Assembly: GCA_023229725.1 (NCBI GenBank)
Contig: JALNYR010000048.1
Coordinates: forward strand, 1 to 17,426
Direction: 5' to 3'
Source of the DNA: Dehalococcoidia bacterium
Lineage (GTDB): Bacteria; Chloroflexota; Dehalococcoidia; GIF9; AB-539-J10
Length of the DNA: 17,426 bases
The first letter of the stretch is position 1, and each line of letters opens with the position of its first letter. The notes under the pieces are model-generated. The model saw nothing but the letters and a program-made list of their open reading frames with translations. It searched no databases and was not told the origin of the DNA. Of the stretch, positions 1 to 6,898 are shown in pieces. Position numbers and translations under genes: made by a program.

Positions 1-46
1 GCAGTGTTTGCACCGATGCCTGAGCTTCCAAGACAGGACGGCTCTC

Positions 47-1483
47 ATGCTGAATGACGCGTTGCGGGCCGGAATCAGCCTTCTCGTGCCCGCCGCCACG
101 CATCTCTTGCTGCGGCTCTACATCGGACGCTCACTTGGCCAAGAGGGGCTCGGCCTATACTCTCTCACTTGGGCGATCTACAGTTTCGCGCTCATCTTCG
201 GCACTCTCGGCATAGGAGCGGGATTGACGCGCTACGCCGCGCAGATGGGGAGAAGCGTCATCAGGCATTCCAGGCTCTTGGTGACCGGCATCATGGGAGT
301 GCTCGCGGTGTCGGTTGTCGTGGCTGTTCTGATGGCACTCACCGCCCACTCGGTGAGTGTACGCACCTTCGGCACGCAGGATCTCTATCCATTCATCATC
401 ATGGCCGCCGTCGCGCTGCCTGGAGCGGCAACAGGGAAGGTCGTGCTGGGGTACCTCAACGGGCGGCGTAGACTCGGAGTCTACGCTGGGATAGTCACGG
501 TCCAGAGCTTGGCCATCGCGGCGTGCACGGTGTTGCTGGTACAAGCCGGATACGGGATCACGGGAGCTGTCTTCGGCCTCCTCGCACCGATTGCGGCGAC
601 AGGCTTCGCGTCACTCGCTGTGGTCGCCCGCGAGGTTGCTCTTGGACTTGCACCGCCGCGCAGCCGTCCATTCAGCGCGAGCCTGTTCCGCTTCGGACTA
701 CTCGTGACGCTGACGAACAGCGTGGGACTGATTCAAGGGTACACAGACACCCTGATGATAGGAGGCTTCCTCACCGAGCGCGATGTCGGGCTGTATGCGG
801 CTGCGTTGCTCCTGATGGAGGTTGTCAGATTCCCCGGTTCGGCTGCGCAGCTCGCCACAACGCCGCGAATCGCGGCATTGTGGACGACCGGCAACACCGC
901 CGCCATCGCGGACCTTGTGAACCGTGCGTTGACGGGCATAGCCACGGTTGTCCTTCCCGCGGCTTTCGCCTGCATGGTCGGCGGTCAAGTCCTCTTGCGA
1001 GCTCTGTTCGGCTCTTCCTTCACCGAAGGAGCTTCCGCCATGGCAATACTCATGCCCGGCGCCACGATGATAGGAATCTGGGCTGCAGTTGGTGCCTTGC
1101 TGAGCAGCACGGGCCACGTACGGACTGCTTTCAGGTTCTCGGCAATCTCAGCGGCCATCAATGTGCCATTGAACACTATTCTGATTCCACTGTTCGGCAT
1201 TGAGGGCGCGGCCCTCGCAACGACCCTGTCAGTGGGACTGGGTTGTCTGCTGCAAGCGCGCGCCGCGCAGATACACGTCGGACTCAGCATCGAGTGGAGA
1301 CGACCCACTCTGGTCGGATTGGCACTGATGGCCGCGGCAGTCGTGGCGGTTCTGACGGATACGAACCCACACAAGCTGTACGCCTTGGGCCTCTGGTGGT
1401 TCGGGGCGACAGCCCTCTGCGGAAGCACACTCCTAGGTCGCCAGGCCAAGCAACAGGCCCTCAGGTGGCTTGTCAGAAGGTAG
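47..1483 (+). CDS. Wzx/MATE-like polysaccharide flippase (start uncertain)
   Basis: The product is a strongly hydrophobic protein of about 478 residues with many evenly spaced hydrophobic segments, as expected for a 12-14 helix flippase of the MOP (Wzx/RfbX) superfamily. These inner-membrane proteins move undecaprenyl-linked sugar units from the cytoplasmic to the outer face. The N-terminus (a short basic head, then a long hydrophobic helix ending in an LGQEGLGLYSL stretch) is typical of the family, where the 'G..G.G.ysl' pattern follows helix 1. I prefer the ATG at 47, which has an AGGA-like site upstream. The frame is open to the window edge through a TTG at 8, so a longer start is possible. 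It is the only confident plus-strand gene, and its last 11 bases overlap the end of the acetyltransferase gene on the other strand. The family is clear; the substrate is not. Confidence 0.85.
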   Translation: MLNDALRAGISLLVPAATHLLLRLYIGRSLGQEGLGLYSLTWAIYSFALIFGTLGIGAGLTRYAAQMGRSVIRHSRLLVTGIMGVLAVSVVVAVLMALTAHSVSVRTFGTQDLYPFIIMAAVALPGAATGKVVLGYLNGRRRLGVYAGIVTVQSLAIAACTVLLVQAGYGITGAVFGLLAPIAATGFASLAVVAREVALGLAPPRSRPFSASLFRFGLLVTLTNSVGLIQGYTDTLMIGGFLTERDVGLYAAALLLMEVVRFPGSAAQLATTPRIAALWTTGNTAAIADLVNRALTGIATVVLPAAFACMVGGQVLLRALFGSSFTEGASAMAILMPGATMIGIWAAVGALLSSTGHVRTAFRFSAISAAINVPLNTILIPLFGIEGAALATTLSVGLGCLLQARAAQIHVGLSIEWRRPTLVGLALMAAAVVAVLTDTNPHKLYALGLWWFGATALCGSTLLGRQAKQQALRWLVRR

Positions 1484-2162
1484 TCGGCTCACCAAACGGC
1501 CTCGCAGGCACACCCACAACAGTCGCCCCCGGCGGCACATCGTTGAGCACGCAGGCACACATACCAACCGTTGCCCACGCCCCCACGGTCACGCCTTGGC
1601 GCAGAGCCGCGTGGGCTCCCAAGTATGCACCCTCCCCCACGACACAGTGCCCATTGATATCCGCCCAAGGACCGACTGTTGCGTAAGCCTCCACACGAAC
1701 GTCATGGCCCACTAACGCGCCAACGCTCAAATGAGTGTGCCGGCCAACATAGGCTCCAGCAGACACATAGCCGAAGGGCAGCGCTACAACACCTGCGTCA
1801 TCCTCAATCCGCCCCCATACCACCGCTGTCGGGTGAATCACGTTCGCATACGCGGCGCCAACCTCGTCGAGCCTCCGCACAACACGTGCCCTACTTCTTG
1901 GGTCCCCGATTGCCACCGTACACCGCACTCTCGAGATGCCATACTCAAAGAGCCACTGCAAGTCTCCCAATACAGGATGCCCGAACACAAGGGAGCCATG
2001 GAGACTGGTATCGTCATCAACCAACCCGAAGACAGGGGCCGAAGATACGACAGCGGAGATATCACCGTACGAAGCCAGTACCTCCTTGGCGAACCCCCCT
2101 GCCCCAACAACGACGAGAGGTCTATCGTCGCCCCTCAGACTCGTGTGTTCCACAGCTTTCAT
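1473..2162 (-). CDS. NeuD/PglD-family sugar O/N-acetyltransferase (left-handed beta-helix)
   Basis: This 229-residue protein has the two parts of the NeuD/PglD family. The N-terminal nucleotide-sugar-binding domain has a VVVGAGGFAKEV loop (about residues 17-28). The C-terminal left-handed beta-helix is built of hexapeptide repeats (about 108-218) and ends in the usual 'V..D.P.G....G.PA' acetyl-CoA region. The general-base histidine of PglD corresponds to H153 in a VGHDV context. PglD acetylates the 4-amino group of UDP-4-amino-4,6-dideoxy-GlcNAc with acetyl-CoA to give UDP-N,N'-diacetylbacillosamine; NeuD relatives acetylate sialic acid. Lying directly after a 4,6-dehydratase and a DegT aminotransferase favours the PglD role. 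I chose the ATG at 2162 over the in-frame ATG at 2189, because it makes an ATGA overlap with the dehydratase stop, the coupling used elsewhere here. The 3' end overlaps the convergent flippase gene. Confidence 0.88.
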   Translation of the reverse strand: MKAVEHTSLRGDDRPLVVVGAGGFAKEVLASYGDISAVVSSAPVFGLVDDDTSLHGSLVFGHPVLGDLQWLFEYGISRVRCTVAIGDPRSRARVVRRLDEVGAAYANVIHPTAVVWGRIEDDAGVVALPFGYVSAGAYVGRHTHLSVGALVGHDVRVEAYATVGPWADINGHCVVGEGAYLGAHAALRQGVTVGAWATVGMCACVLNDVPPGATVVGVPARPFGEPTTF

Positions 2163-3178
2163 TCGTGTCGATACCCCCTGGTCAGACATTCAACCGCAAG
2201 GTCCTCCAATTCGTCCGGCGTCAGACGCGGCGCCAATTCCGATGACCCGCACCAACGGTTGCCCGTGGATGCACAAGCGTCCTCTCGCCTCGGCCACGGC
2301 AGCACGACCAATGCATCTTCAGTCTCGCGCGTTCTGGCCACCTCGTCGGCGCTGAGCAGTTCCTCATGCAGCTTCTCGCCCGGCACCAGCCCCGTGACAA
2401 CCACCTTCACATCTTCAGGTTGTCGCCCGAGGGAGGGAGCGATCCGGTTCTTCATGACAGCAGCCAATTCCCCCAACTCGAAAGCCTTCATCTTCAAGAC
2501 GAACAACTCCCCGCCCTGCGCCTCACACCCTGCCCGCACTACAAGACGGGCAGCGCCGGCGATTCGCATTGCGAAACGCGTCACAGCCGGGTCTGTCACT
2601 TCGAGTGGCAGCCCGTTTCGAAGCGCATCCAGCCATACTGGCACCACCGAGCCTCGGGAGCCCAGCACGTTGCCAAACCGAACGCAGCAGAGCACTTGAC
2701 CCTGCGGTGCACTTCGCGCTGCCGCGATAGTGAGTCGCTCCGCCAGCAGCTTCGTCGCGCCAAGGACTGTCGTGGGCTGCACGGCCTTATCAGTACTGAC
2801 CACGACCACGCGCCTCACAGCATGTCGTAGCGCAGAGTCCAATACATTCTGAGTGCCAACCACATTGGTGAGCGCTGCCTCGTACGGCGAGTCCTCGCAG
2901 ACCGAGACATGCTTCATCGCAGCGACGTGGAAGACCACGTCGAACCGGTACTGACGGCACACGGCGTCCACAGAGCGCGCATCACGAACATCGCCGACTA
3001 CAGTCTCCACGGGAAGCCCGTTCATCTCGCGCCGAAGATGGAAGTGCTTCATTTCATCCCGGCTGAACACCACAACGCGCTTCGCTCGCAGTGTGACCAG
3101 TTCGTCCACCAGGGCGCGGCCTATGGAGCCGGTCCCACCCGTTACCAGCGCCGATGTTCCCGCAAGCTCCCAACTCAT
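2159..3178 (-). CDS. Short-form UDP-GlcNAc 4,6-dehydratase (PseB/PglF/CapD-like SDR)
   Basis: This 339-residue soluble extended SDR has a Rossmann GGTGSIG loop (14-20), the family's FHVAAMKHV segment (83-91), the STDKA motif (128-132), FGNVLGSRGSVVP (168-180) and GLVPGEKLHEEL (263-274). These identify the PseB/FlaA1/PglF/CapD group, which uses tightly bound NADP to convert UDP-GlcNAc to a 4-keto-6-deoxy sugar. It lacks the N-terminal membrane domain of full-length PglF or WbpM. The SDR tyrosine position is Leu139 (VLGATK), nine residues after D130, while D130, K131 and K143 are kept. PglF has Met there and PseB has Tyr, so the active site looks closer to PglF. The ATG start has GGAGGGG seven bases upstream and overlaps the aminotransferase stop as ATGA. 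The likely role is step one of a bacillosamine-type pathway. Confidence 0.9.
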   Translation of the reverse strand: MSWELAGTSALVTGGTGSIGRALVDELVTLRAKRVVVFSRDEMKHFHLRREMNGLPVETVVGDVRDARSVDAVCRQYRFDVVFHVAAMKHVSVCEDSPYEAALTNVVGTQNVLDSALRHAVRRVVVVSTDKAVQPTTVLGATKLLAERLTIAAARSAPQGQVLCCVRFGNVLGSRGSVVPVWLDALRNGLPLEVTDPAVTRFAMRIAGAARLVVRAGCEAQGGELFVLKMKAFELGELAAVMKNRIAPSLGRQPEDVKVVVTGLVPGEKLHEELLSADEVARTRETEDALVVLPWPRREDACASTGNRWCGSSELAPRLTPDELEDLAVECLTRGYRHE

Positions 3179-4311
3179 TTCGGCTCCCCTCCAAAGAACG
3201 CTCGAATACGGTCGCAGACCAAGGCCACTTCATCCGCGGTCATCGAAGGAAACACAGGCAACGAGAGCACTTGGCCTGCGATGCGCTCAGTGTGCGGTAG
3301 ACTCCCAGGAACGTACCCGAAGCGCTCACGATAGAAGGCCGAGAGGTGCACTGGGTCGAAGTAGACTTTGGATGCAACACCATTGTCCGCGAGCCATGTC
3401 CGCAGCGCGTCACGCGTAGTCCGGCCTGCAAGCACTCGAATGGTGTACAGCTGATAGACATGGCGTTCGCCTTCGTCTTCGCACGGCAGCACCACATCTG
3501 GCAGCCCGTCGAGAAGCGCCCGATACTGCGCAGCCACCGCGCGTCTGCGGCCGATGATATCCTCGATCCTGCACATCTGAGCAATCCCGAGCGCCGCAAG
3601 CACGTTGGAGAGGCGGAAGTTGTAGCCAAGGGCAACGTATTCACCCGAGCCACCGCTGGTGAAGTAGGCGGCATCATCTGCCCGACCATGCGAACGCAGG
3701 AGCCGTGCGCGGGCCGCACTGTCTTCTGAGTCAGTCACAAACGCGCCTCCTTCCCCCGTCGTGATGACTTTGTTCTGGCAGAAGCTCAGAATGGCTGAGT
3801 CTGCGAACGTGCCCACCATCCTACCCTGGACCATTGCGCCCTGTGCCTCGGCCGCATCCTCGATGAGTGGAATGCTGCGCCGCAACGCGATGTCGCGAAT
3901 CGCAGCAACCCGACATGCGCGCCCCCCGTAGTGAACGCATATGATAGCCTTGGTTCTCGATGAGATGCGTTGTTCAACGTCGGCTGGATCAAGGCCAAGC
4001 GTCACATCCTCCACTTCCGCAAACACAGGGGTAGCCCCGACCATCAGCGCGCAGTTGGCGGTGGCGATGAAAGTAAGCGATGGCACGATGACTTCATCGC
4101 CCGCCCCGACCCCGTGCACCAGCAGGGCAACATGCAACGCGGACGTGCCGGAGTTCATGACCACACAGCGCTTCGCTGCAACGTACCGACAGATAGACTC
4201 CTCGAGTTCGTCCACTTCTCGTCCGCCAGCCCATTCGCCGCAACGCCCGAGCACGGCTTCAACTGCACGCGTATCAGTCTCATCATGGTCAATGCGAAAC
4301 AGCGGAATCAC
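3175..4311 (-). CDS. DegT/DnrJ/EryC1/StrS PLP-dependent sugar aminotransferase, GTG start
   Basis: This 378-residue fold-type I aminotransferase transfers an amino group, normally from glutamate, to a keto sugar nucleotide. Visible landmarks are NSGTSAL (53-59, cofactor phosphate binding), IEDAAEAQGA (150-159, aspartate near the pyridine nitrogen) and SFCQNKVITTGEGG (176-189), whose Lys181 should form the Schiff base. Next to the 4,6-dehydratase and a PglD-like acetyltransferase, the expected substrate is UDP-4-keto-6-deoxy-HexNAc (the PglE or PseC reaction). The start is the GTG at 4311: it has GGAGG four bases upstream, gives the usual family N-terminus 'IPLFRID', and makes a GTGA overlap with the glycosyltransferase stop. 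The frame stays open 37 codons further upstream, inside the glycosyltransferase gene, but that extension has no family character. Confidence 0.92.
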   Translation of the reverse strand: MIPLFRIDHDETDTRAVEAVLGRCGEWAGGREVDELEESICRYVAAKRCVVMNSGTSALHVALLVHGVGAGDEVIVPSLTFIATANCALMVGATPVFAEVEDVTLGLDPADVEQRISSRTKAIICVHYGGRACRVAAIRDIALRRSIPLIEDAAEAQGAMVQGRMVGTFADSAILSFCQNKVITTGEGGAFVTDSEDSAARARLLRSHGRADDAAYFTSGGSGEYVALGYNFRLSNVLAALGIAQMCRIEDIIGRRRAVAAQYRALLDGLPDVVLPCEDEGERHVYQLYTIRVLAGRTTRDALRTWLADNGVASKVYFDPVHLSAFYRERFGYVPGSLPHTERIAGQVLSLPVFPSMTADEVALVCDRIRAFFGGEPK

Positions 4312-5453
4312 TGTGCCTCCTTCCGCGCGCCAATCAACTGTAGGTAGAGTGTCTCCATCTTCCGCGAGTTGGTTTCCCACGATTCCTTCGCTTCCACCAG
4401 TGCGGGGTTCACAGTTCGACAACGCTCGCGCAGCCCCCTGTCATTGGTCGCTCTTTCAAACGCAGCCGCAATTTCTTCGGGGCTGTCCCCATCGACTACG
4501 AGCGCGTTCTCACCGTCCTTCAGATAGGCTTTGTAGGCCTCCAATGGAGCCACGAGTGGCACACTCCCGCAGGACATCGCCTCCACAACGCACGCGCCCA
4601 CTTGGTCGTTTCGCGGCACGCTGGCAGTTGCATCGGCCATGTTGTAGAGAATGGCCATCTCCCGGGCGCTCAGTTCCCGGTCCAAGAACACCACGGACCG
4701 TGCAATACGAAGTTGCCCTGCCAGAGAGCGCAACCGCGAGAGGTACCTGCGGTCTCGACTCCCACCCACCGCCACCACAAGATGCACGTTGTTGCCGCGG
4801 CTACGAAGAACGGCAGTTGCCCGCACCACAGCCTCGATGCGATAGAAAGGAGCGACGGTTCGCGGGCTGAAGAGTACTTCCGCCTTGGGCGGTATGTCCA
4901 GTGACCCACGCAAGGCCGTCACTTCCGAATCGTAACCACGACGAAAACAGAGTGTGTCGATGCCCCAGGAAAGCGTTATGACCTTCTCTGCGGGGACTCC
5001 GTAGTGTGCCCGCAGGATGGTAGCGAGATATTCGGAGCTGGTTGTCACAGCACCGGCTTTCAGCATTGCGGCGCGAGCGAGAACTCGAAGCGGCTGCCGC
5101 ATACTCAGGAGGCCACCAGGCCCCCATGCTGACACAACCGTCGGGCATGAGTCGTCCAAGTACGCATGAAGTCCTGCCAGTGTCCCAAACGTGTGGACAT
5201 AGTGCCCGTGTATGATATCGGGCTTAATCCTTCGGATATGACCGGTCACCTCAACCAATGCACCCGAAAAGAGTGCGTAGTGCGGTGGCGTGATGATGCG
5301 CTTCAGATTGACTCGCGGGTCAAGAGCATGGCGTGCGTTTGCGGCGCGCCAACTGACAAGATGCACATCCCACCCCAGCTCAACCATCCGGTTGGCCCAG
5401 TGCACGTTGTAGACAGACTGTGCGTTTGCCAAGTAGCAGATTCGAGGGCTCAA
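4308..5453 (-). CDS. Family 4 (GT-B) glycosyltransferase, TTG start
   Basis: This is a 381-residue GT-B retaining glycosyltransferase of the GT4 / Glycos_transf_1 type. The N-terminal acceptor domain begins with RICYLANAQS and carries PDIIHGHY (78-85). The C-terminal donor domain has the switch region LSWGIDT (161-167), LFSPR (194-198) and the acidic signature Asp283-x7-Glu291 followed by AMSCGSVPL, a conservative form of the family's Ex7E nucleotide-sugar site. No signal peptide is seen, so it should act on the cytoplasmic membrane face on a lipid-linked acceptor. The start codon is TTG at 5453, preceded by GGGAGGG at about five bases. Its stop overlaps the aminotransferase start as GTGA. 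PglA, which acts on bacillosamine, is also GT4, so this enzyme could add the second sugar; donor and acceptor cannot be read from the sequence. Confidence 0.88.
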   Translation of the reverse strand: MSPRICYLANAQSVYNVHWANRMVELGWDVHLVSWRAANARHALDPRVNLKRIITPPHYALFSGALVEVTGHIRRIKPDIIHGHYVHTFGTLAGLHAYLDDSCPTVVSAWGPGGLLSMRQPLRVLARAAMLKAGAVTTSSEYLATILRAHYGVPAEKVITLSWGIDTLCFRRGYDSEVTALRGSLDIPPKAEVLFSPRTVAPFYRIEAVVRATAVLRSRGNNVHLVVAVGGSRDRRYLSRLRSLAGQLRIARSVVFLDRELSAREMAILYNMADATASVPRNDQVGACVVEAMSCGSVPLVAPLEAYKAYLKDGENALVVDGDSPEEIAAAFERATNDRGLRERCRTVNPALVEAKESWETNSRKMETLYLQLIGARKEAQ

Positions 5454-5800
5454 CGGGACCCTCCCGAATGCAACTCAGAGCAGGTGCGTTTGGCTGCAAA
5501 CGGAACGGTCGCAGGACACTGAGTCAGACCACTCAGCTGTCCCACAACCCGGATGCCACTCACGGGGCCGAGCCACTCGCGAACGCATTTCAGGCCAACT
5601 GCACCTTCTCTGTGATTGCAGCGATAATGACCGCGACCTGTGCCGTGTACACGCACGCTAGTCGCCACGTCACGTACGCGCCATCGCACCTCCAAACGCG
5701 TCTTGCCCACTCCCCGTAGCGTTCCAGCCGAGACACCAGCGCGAGAGACGCCTGCACCAAGCCGAGGCGAGCGGCCGTCTCTCGTGCGTTCAGCAGCCAT
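5450..5800 (-). CDS. Doubtful small ORF (116 aa) in a 336-bp gap
   Basis: The gap between the carboxyethylornithine-synthase-like gene and the family 4 glycosyltransferase holds no recognisable gene. A 116-codon frame fills it exactly: its ATG overlaps the upstream stop by 11 nt and its TGA overlaps the next gene's TTG start by 4 nt, a coupling style seen elsewhere in the operon. Against it, the product is rich in Arg, Gly and Val, has no hydrophobic core or family motif, and has only a weak AGGGA upstream. A second frame, from a TTG at 5760 to a stop at 5590, would give 56 residues that look more protein-like: an amphipathic stretch, then a hydrophobic stretch ending near AVIIAAIT. Neither frame can be assigned, and the region may be a decayed gene or leader DNA. 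Confidence 0.25.
   Translation of the reverse strand: MAAERTRDGRSPRLGAGVSRAGVSAGTLRGVGKTRLEVRWRVRDVATSVRVHGTGRGHYRCNHREGAVGLKCVREWLGPVSGIRVVGQLSGLTQCPATVPFAAKRTCSELHSGGSR
5514..5542. promoter_or_regulatory. Strong hairpin about 60 bp upstream of the GT4 start
   Basis: The plus-strand arms GGACACTGAGT (5514-5524) and ACTCAGCTGTCC (5531-5542) pair over 11 bp with one bulged C, around a 6-base loop. No T-run follows on either strand, so it is not a classical intrinsic terminator. It could be an mRNA-processing site, an attenuator, a partial terminator between the middle and left blocks, or an operator-like palindrome. The structure is read directly from the sequence; the function is unknown. 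Confidence 0.55.
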
Positions 5801-6761
5801 CAGGACGGAGTCCCTGATACTGGACTATTCGCTCGTCCAGAATCTTGCCCTTGTCAATGATTGTCGCTCTGGCCACTACAGGACTCTGCTCCTCCATCAC
5901 CAAAGCATCAATATACTGGCTGAGAGCACCGCTAATCTGTGTGGACGCCGACTTCCAGAACAAACTTGCAGCGTTGTCCACGGCATAGTGCAGGACCCCA
6001 TCGATCGTGTAGACCGGCTCTGCGATAGTAGTGGCACGACTGGTCTCAATCTCCAGCCCTTCATCACAGCTGATATCAATAATCATGGAACCGCTCGCCA
6101 TCCTCTTGAGGTCATCCCTGTAGACCAAGCGCTCCTTGCTGAAGACATCCCACAGCACCGCATTCACTATGACCGTGTAGTTGCCCAGCTCTTCCCGGAA
6201 GCGCCCGATGCTTCTGCGGTCGTACACAGTCACACGGGAGCCGAGCCTATCCAGGGCCGCGGTCGCACCTCTGGCGCAATTGCCTCGCCCTAGCACAGCC
6301 ACTTCACACTCCTGCGGCAGCCTACCCAAGAAGGCAAATCCCTGGTACACGGCAGCTTCGCCGGCAATCTCGTTGTTTCGCCAGAAGACATGCCGCCCGT
6401 TCTCGCTCATGTCTTCCCATGCGATTCCCGTCATTCTCTTGGCGCAGAGGAAGCGCGCTATTGAACGTCCCTGGACCGCGTGAATCCACCCAAACAACGT
6501 TTGCTCATCGTGAAGAAGGTCTCGTTCGCCCAGTTCAGGCGTCTTCAGATTGCAGACGATGTCTTGGCAATAGGCTTCTTCCCGCGTGACAACATTTGCA
6601 CCTCGAACAAGGTAGTCGTCGTCGCAGTAGCCCAAGACGTCGCCGTACCCTGACTCGAAGTACAACTGACGCACATGCCGAATCCGTGCCAAGTCGCCCG
6701 GAATCAAGGCCCGTCTGCGTTCACACGGTTTCCTACTGATCACGAACCCCATGGTCTTCAT
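5790..6761 (-). CDS. N5-(carboxyethyl)ornithine synthase-like NAD(P)H dehydrogenase
   Basis: This 323-residue protein belongs to the alanine dehydrogenase / transhydrogenase fold and resembles N5-(L-1-carboxyethyl)-L-ornithine synthase of Lactococcus (about 313 residues). That enzyme reductively condenses pyruvate with the side-chain amine of ornithine (or lysine) using NADPH. Shared landmarks I recall are MKTMGFVIS at the start, RRALIPGDL (16-24), QTLFGWIHAVQ (87-97), the segment from AWEDM through FWRNNEIAGEAA (114-137), the Rossmann loop VLGRGNCARG (156-165) and MIIDISCDEGLEIETS (226-241). I chose the ATG at 6761, preceded by AAAGGAG, because residues match the family from there; the upstream in-frame extension does not. 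Its place in a glycan operon suggests a carboxyethyl-amino acid used to decorate a sugar, as alaninolysine is in some O-antigens. That role is inferred; the family call is firm. Confidence 0.82.
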   Translation of the reverse strand: MKTMGFVISRKPCERRRALIPGDLARIRHVRQLYFESGYGDVLGYCDDDYLVRGANVVTREEAYCQDIVCNLKTPELGERDLLHDEQTLFGWIHAVQGRSIARFLCAKRMTGIAWEDMSENGRHVFWRNNEIAGEAAVYQGFAFLGRLPQECEVAVLGRGNCARGATAALDRLGSRVTVYDRRSIGRFREELGNYTVIVNAVLWDVFSKERLVYRDDLKRMASGSMIIDISCDEGLEIETSRATTIAEPVYTIDGVLHYAVDNAASLFWKSASTQISGALSQYIDALVMEEQSPVVARATIIDKGKILDERIVQYQGLRPDGC

Positions 6762-6898
6762 GTGCGGACGTCTCCTTTGCGTGACTATGTGGTCATCTCT
6801 CTCTCTTGGCGGCAGAGAGCGACCGGCCGGAATTGCCAGTCGATTGCAGTTCACGCTCACCTATACCTGTCGCCACAGTGCCACGCGCCAACCGCAGT

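Noticed and set aside
4312..4422. 37-codon N-terminal extension of the aminotransferase
   Set aside because: It lies inside the glycosyltransferase gene and lacks family character. The GTG at 4311 has an ideal GGAGG and a GTGA overlap.
6762..6860. 33-codon N-terminal extension of the carboxyethylornithine-synthase-like protein
   Set aside because: Family similarity starts exactly at the ATG at 6761, which has AAGGAG upstream.
6762..6898. Internal promoter in the 137-bp gap after the CapK-like gene
   Set aside because: A TTGGCG and a TATAGG are present but about 20 bp apart with poor match. This is too weak to call.
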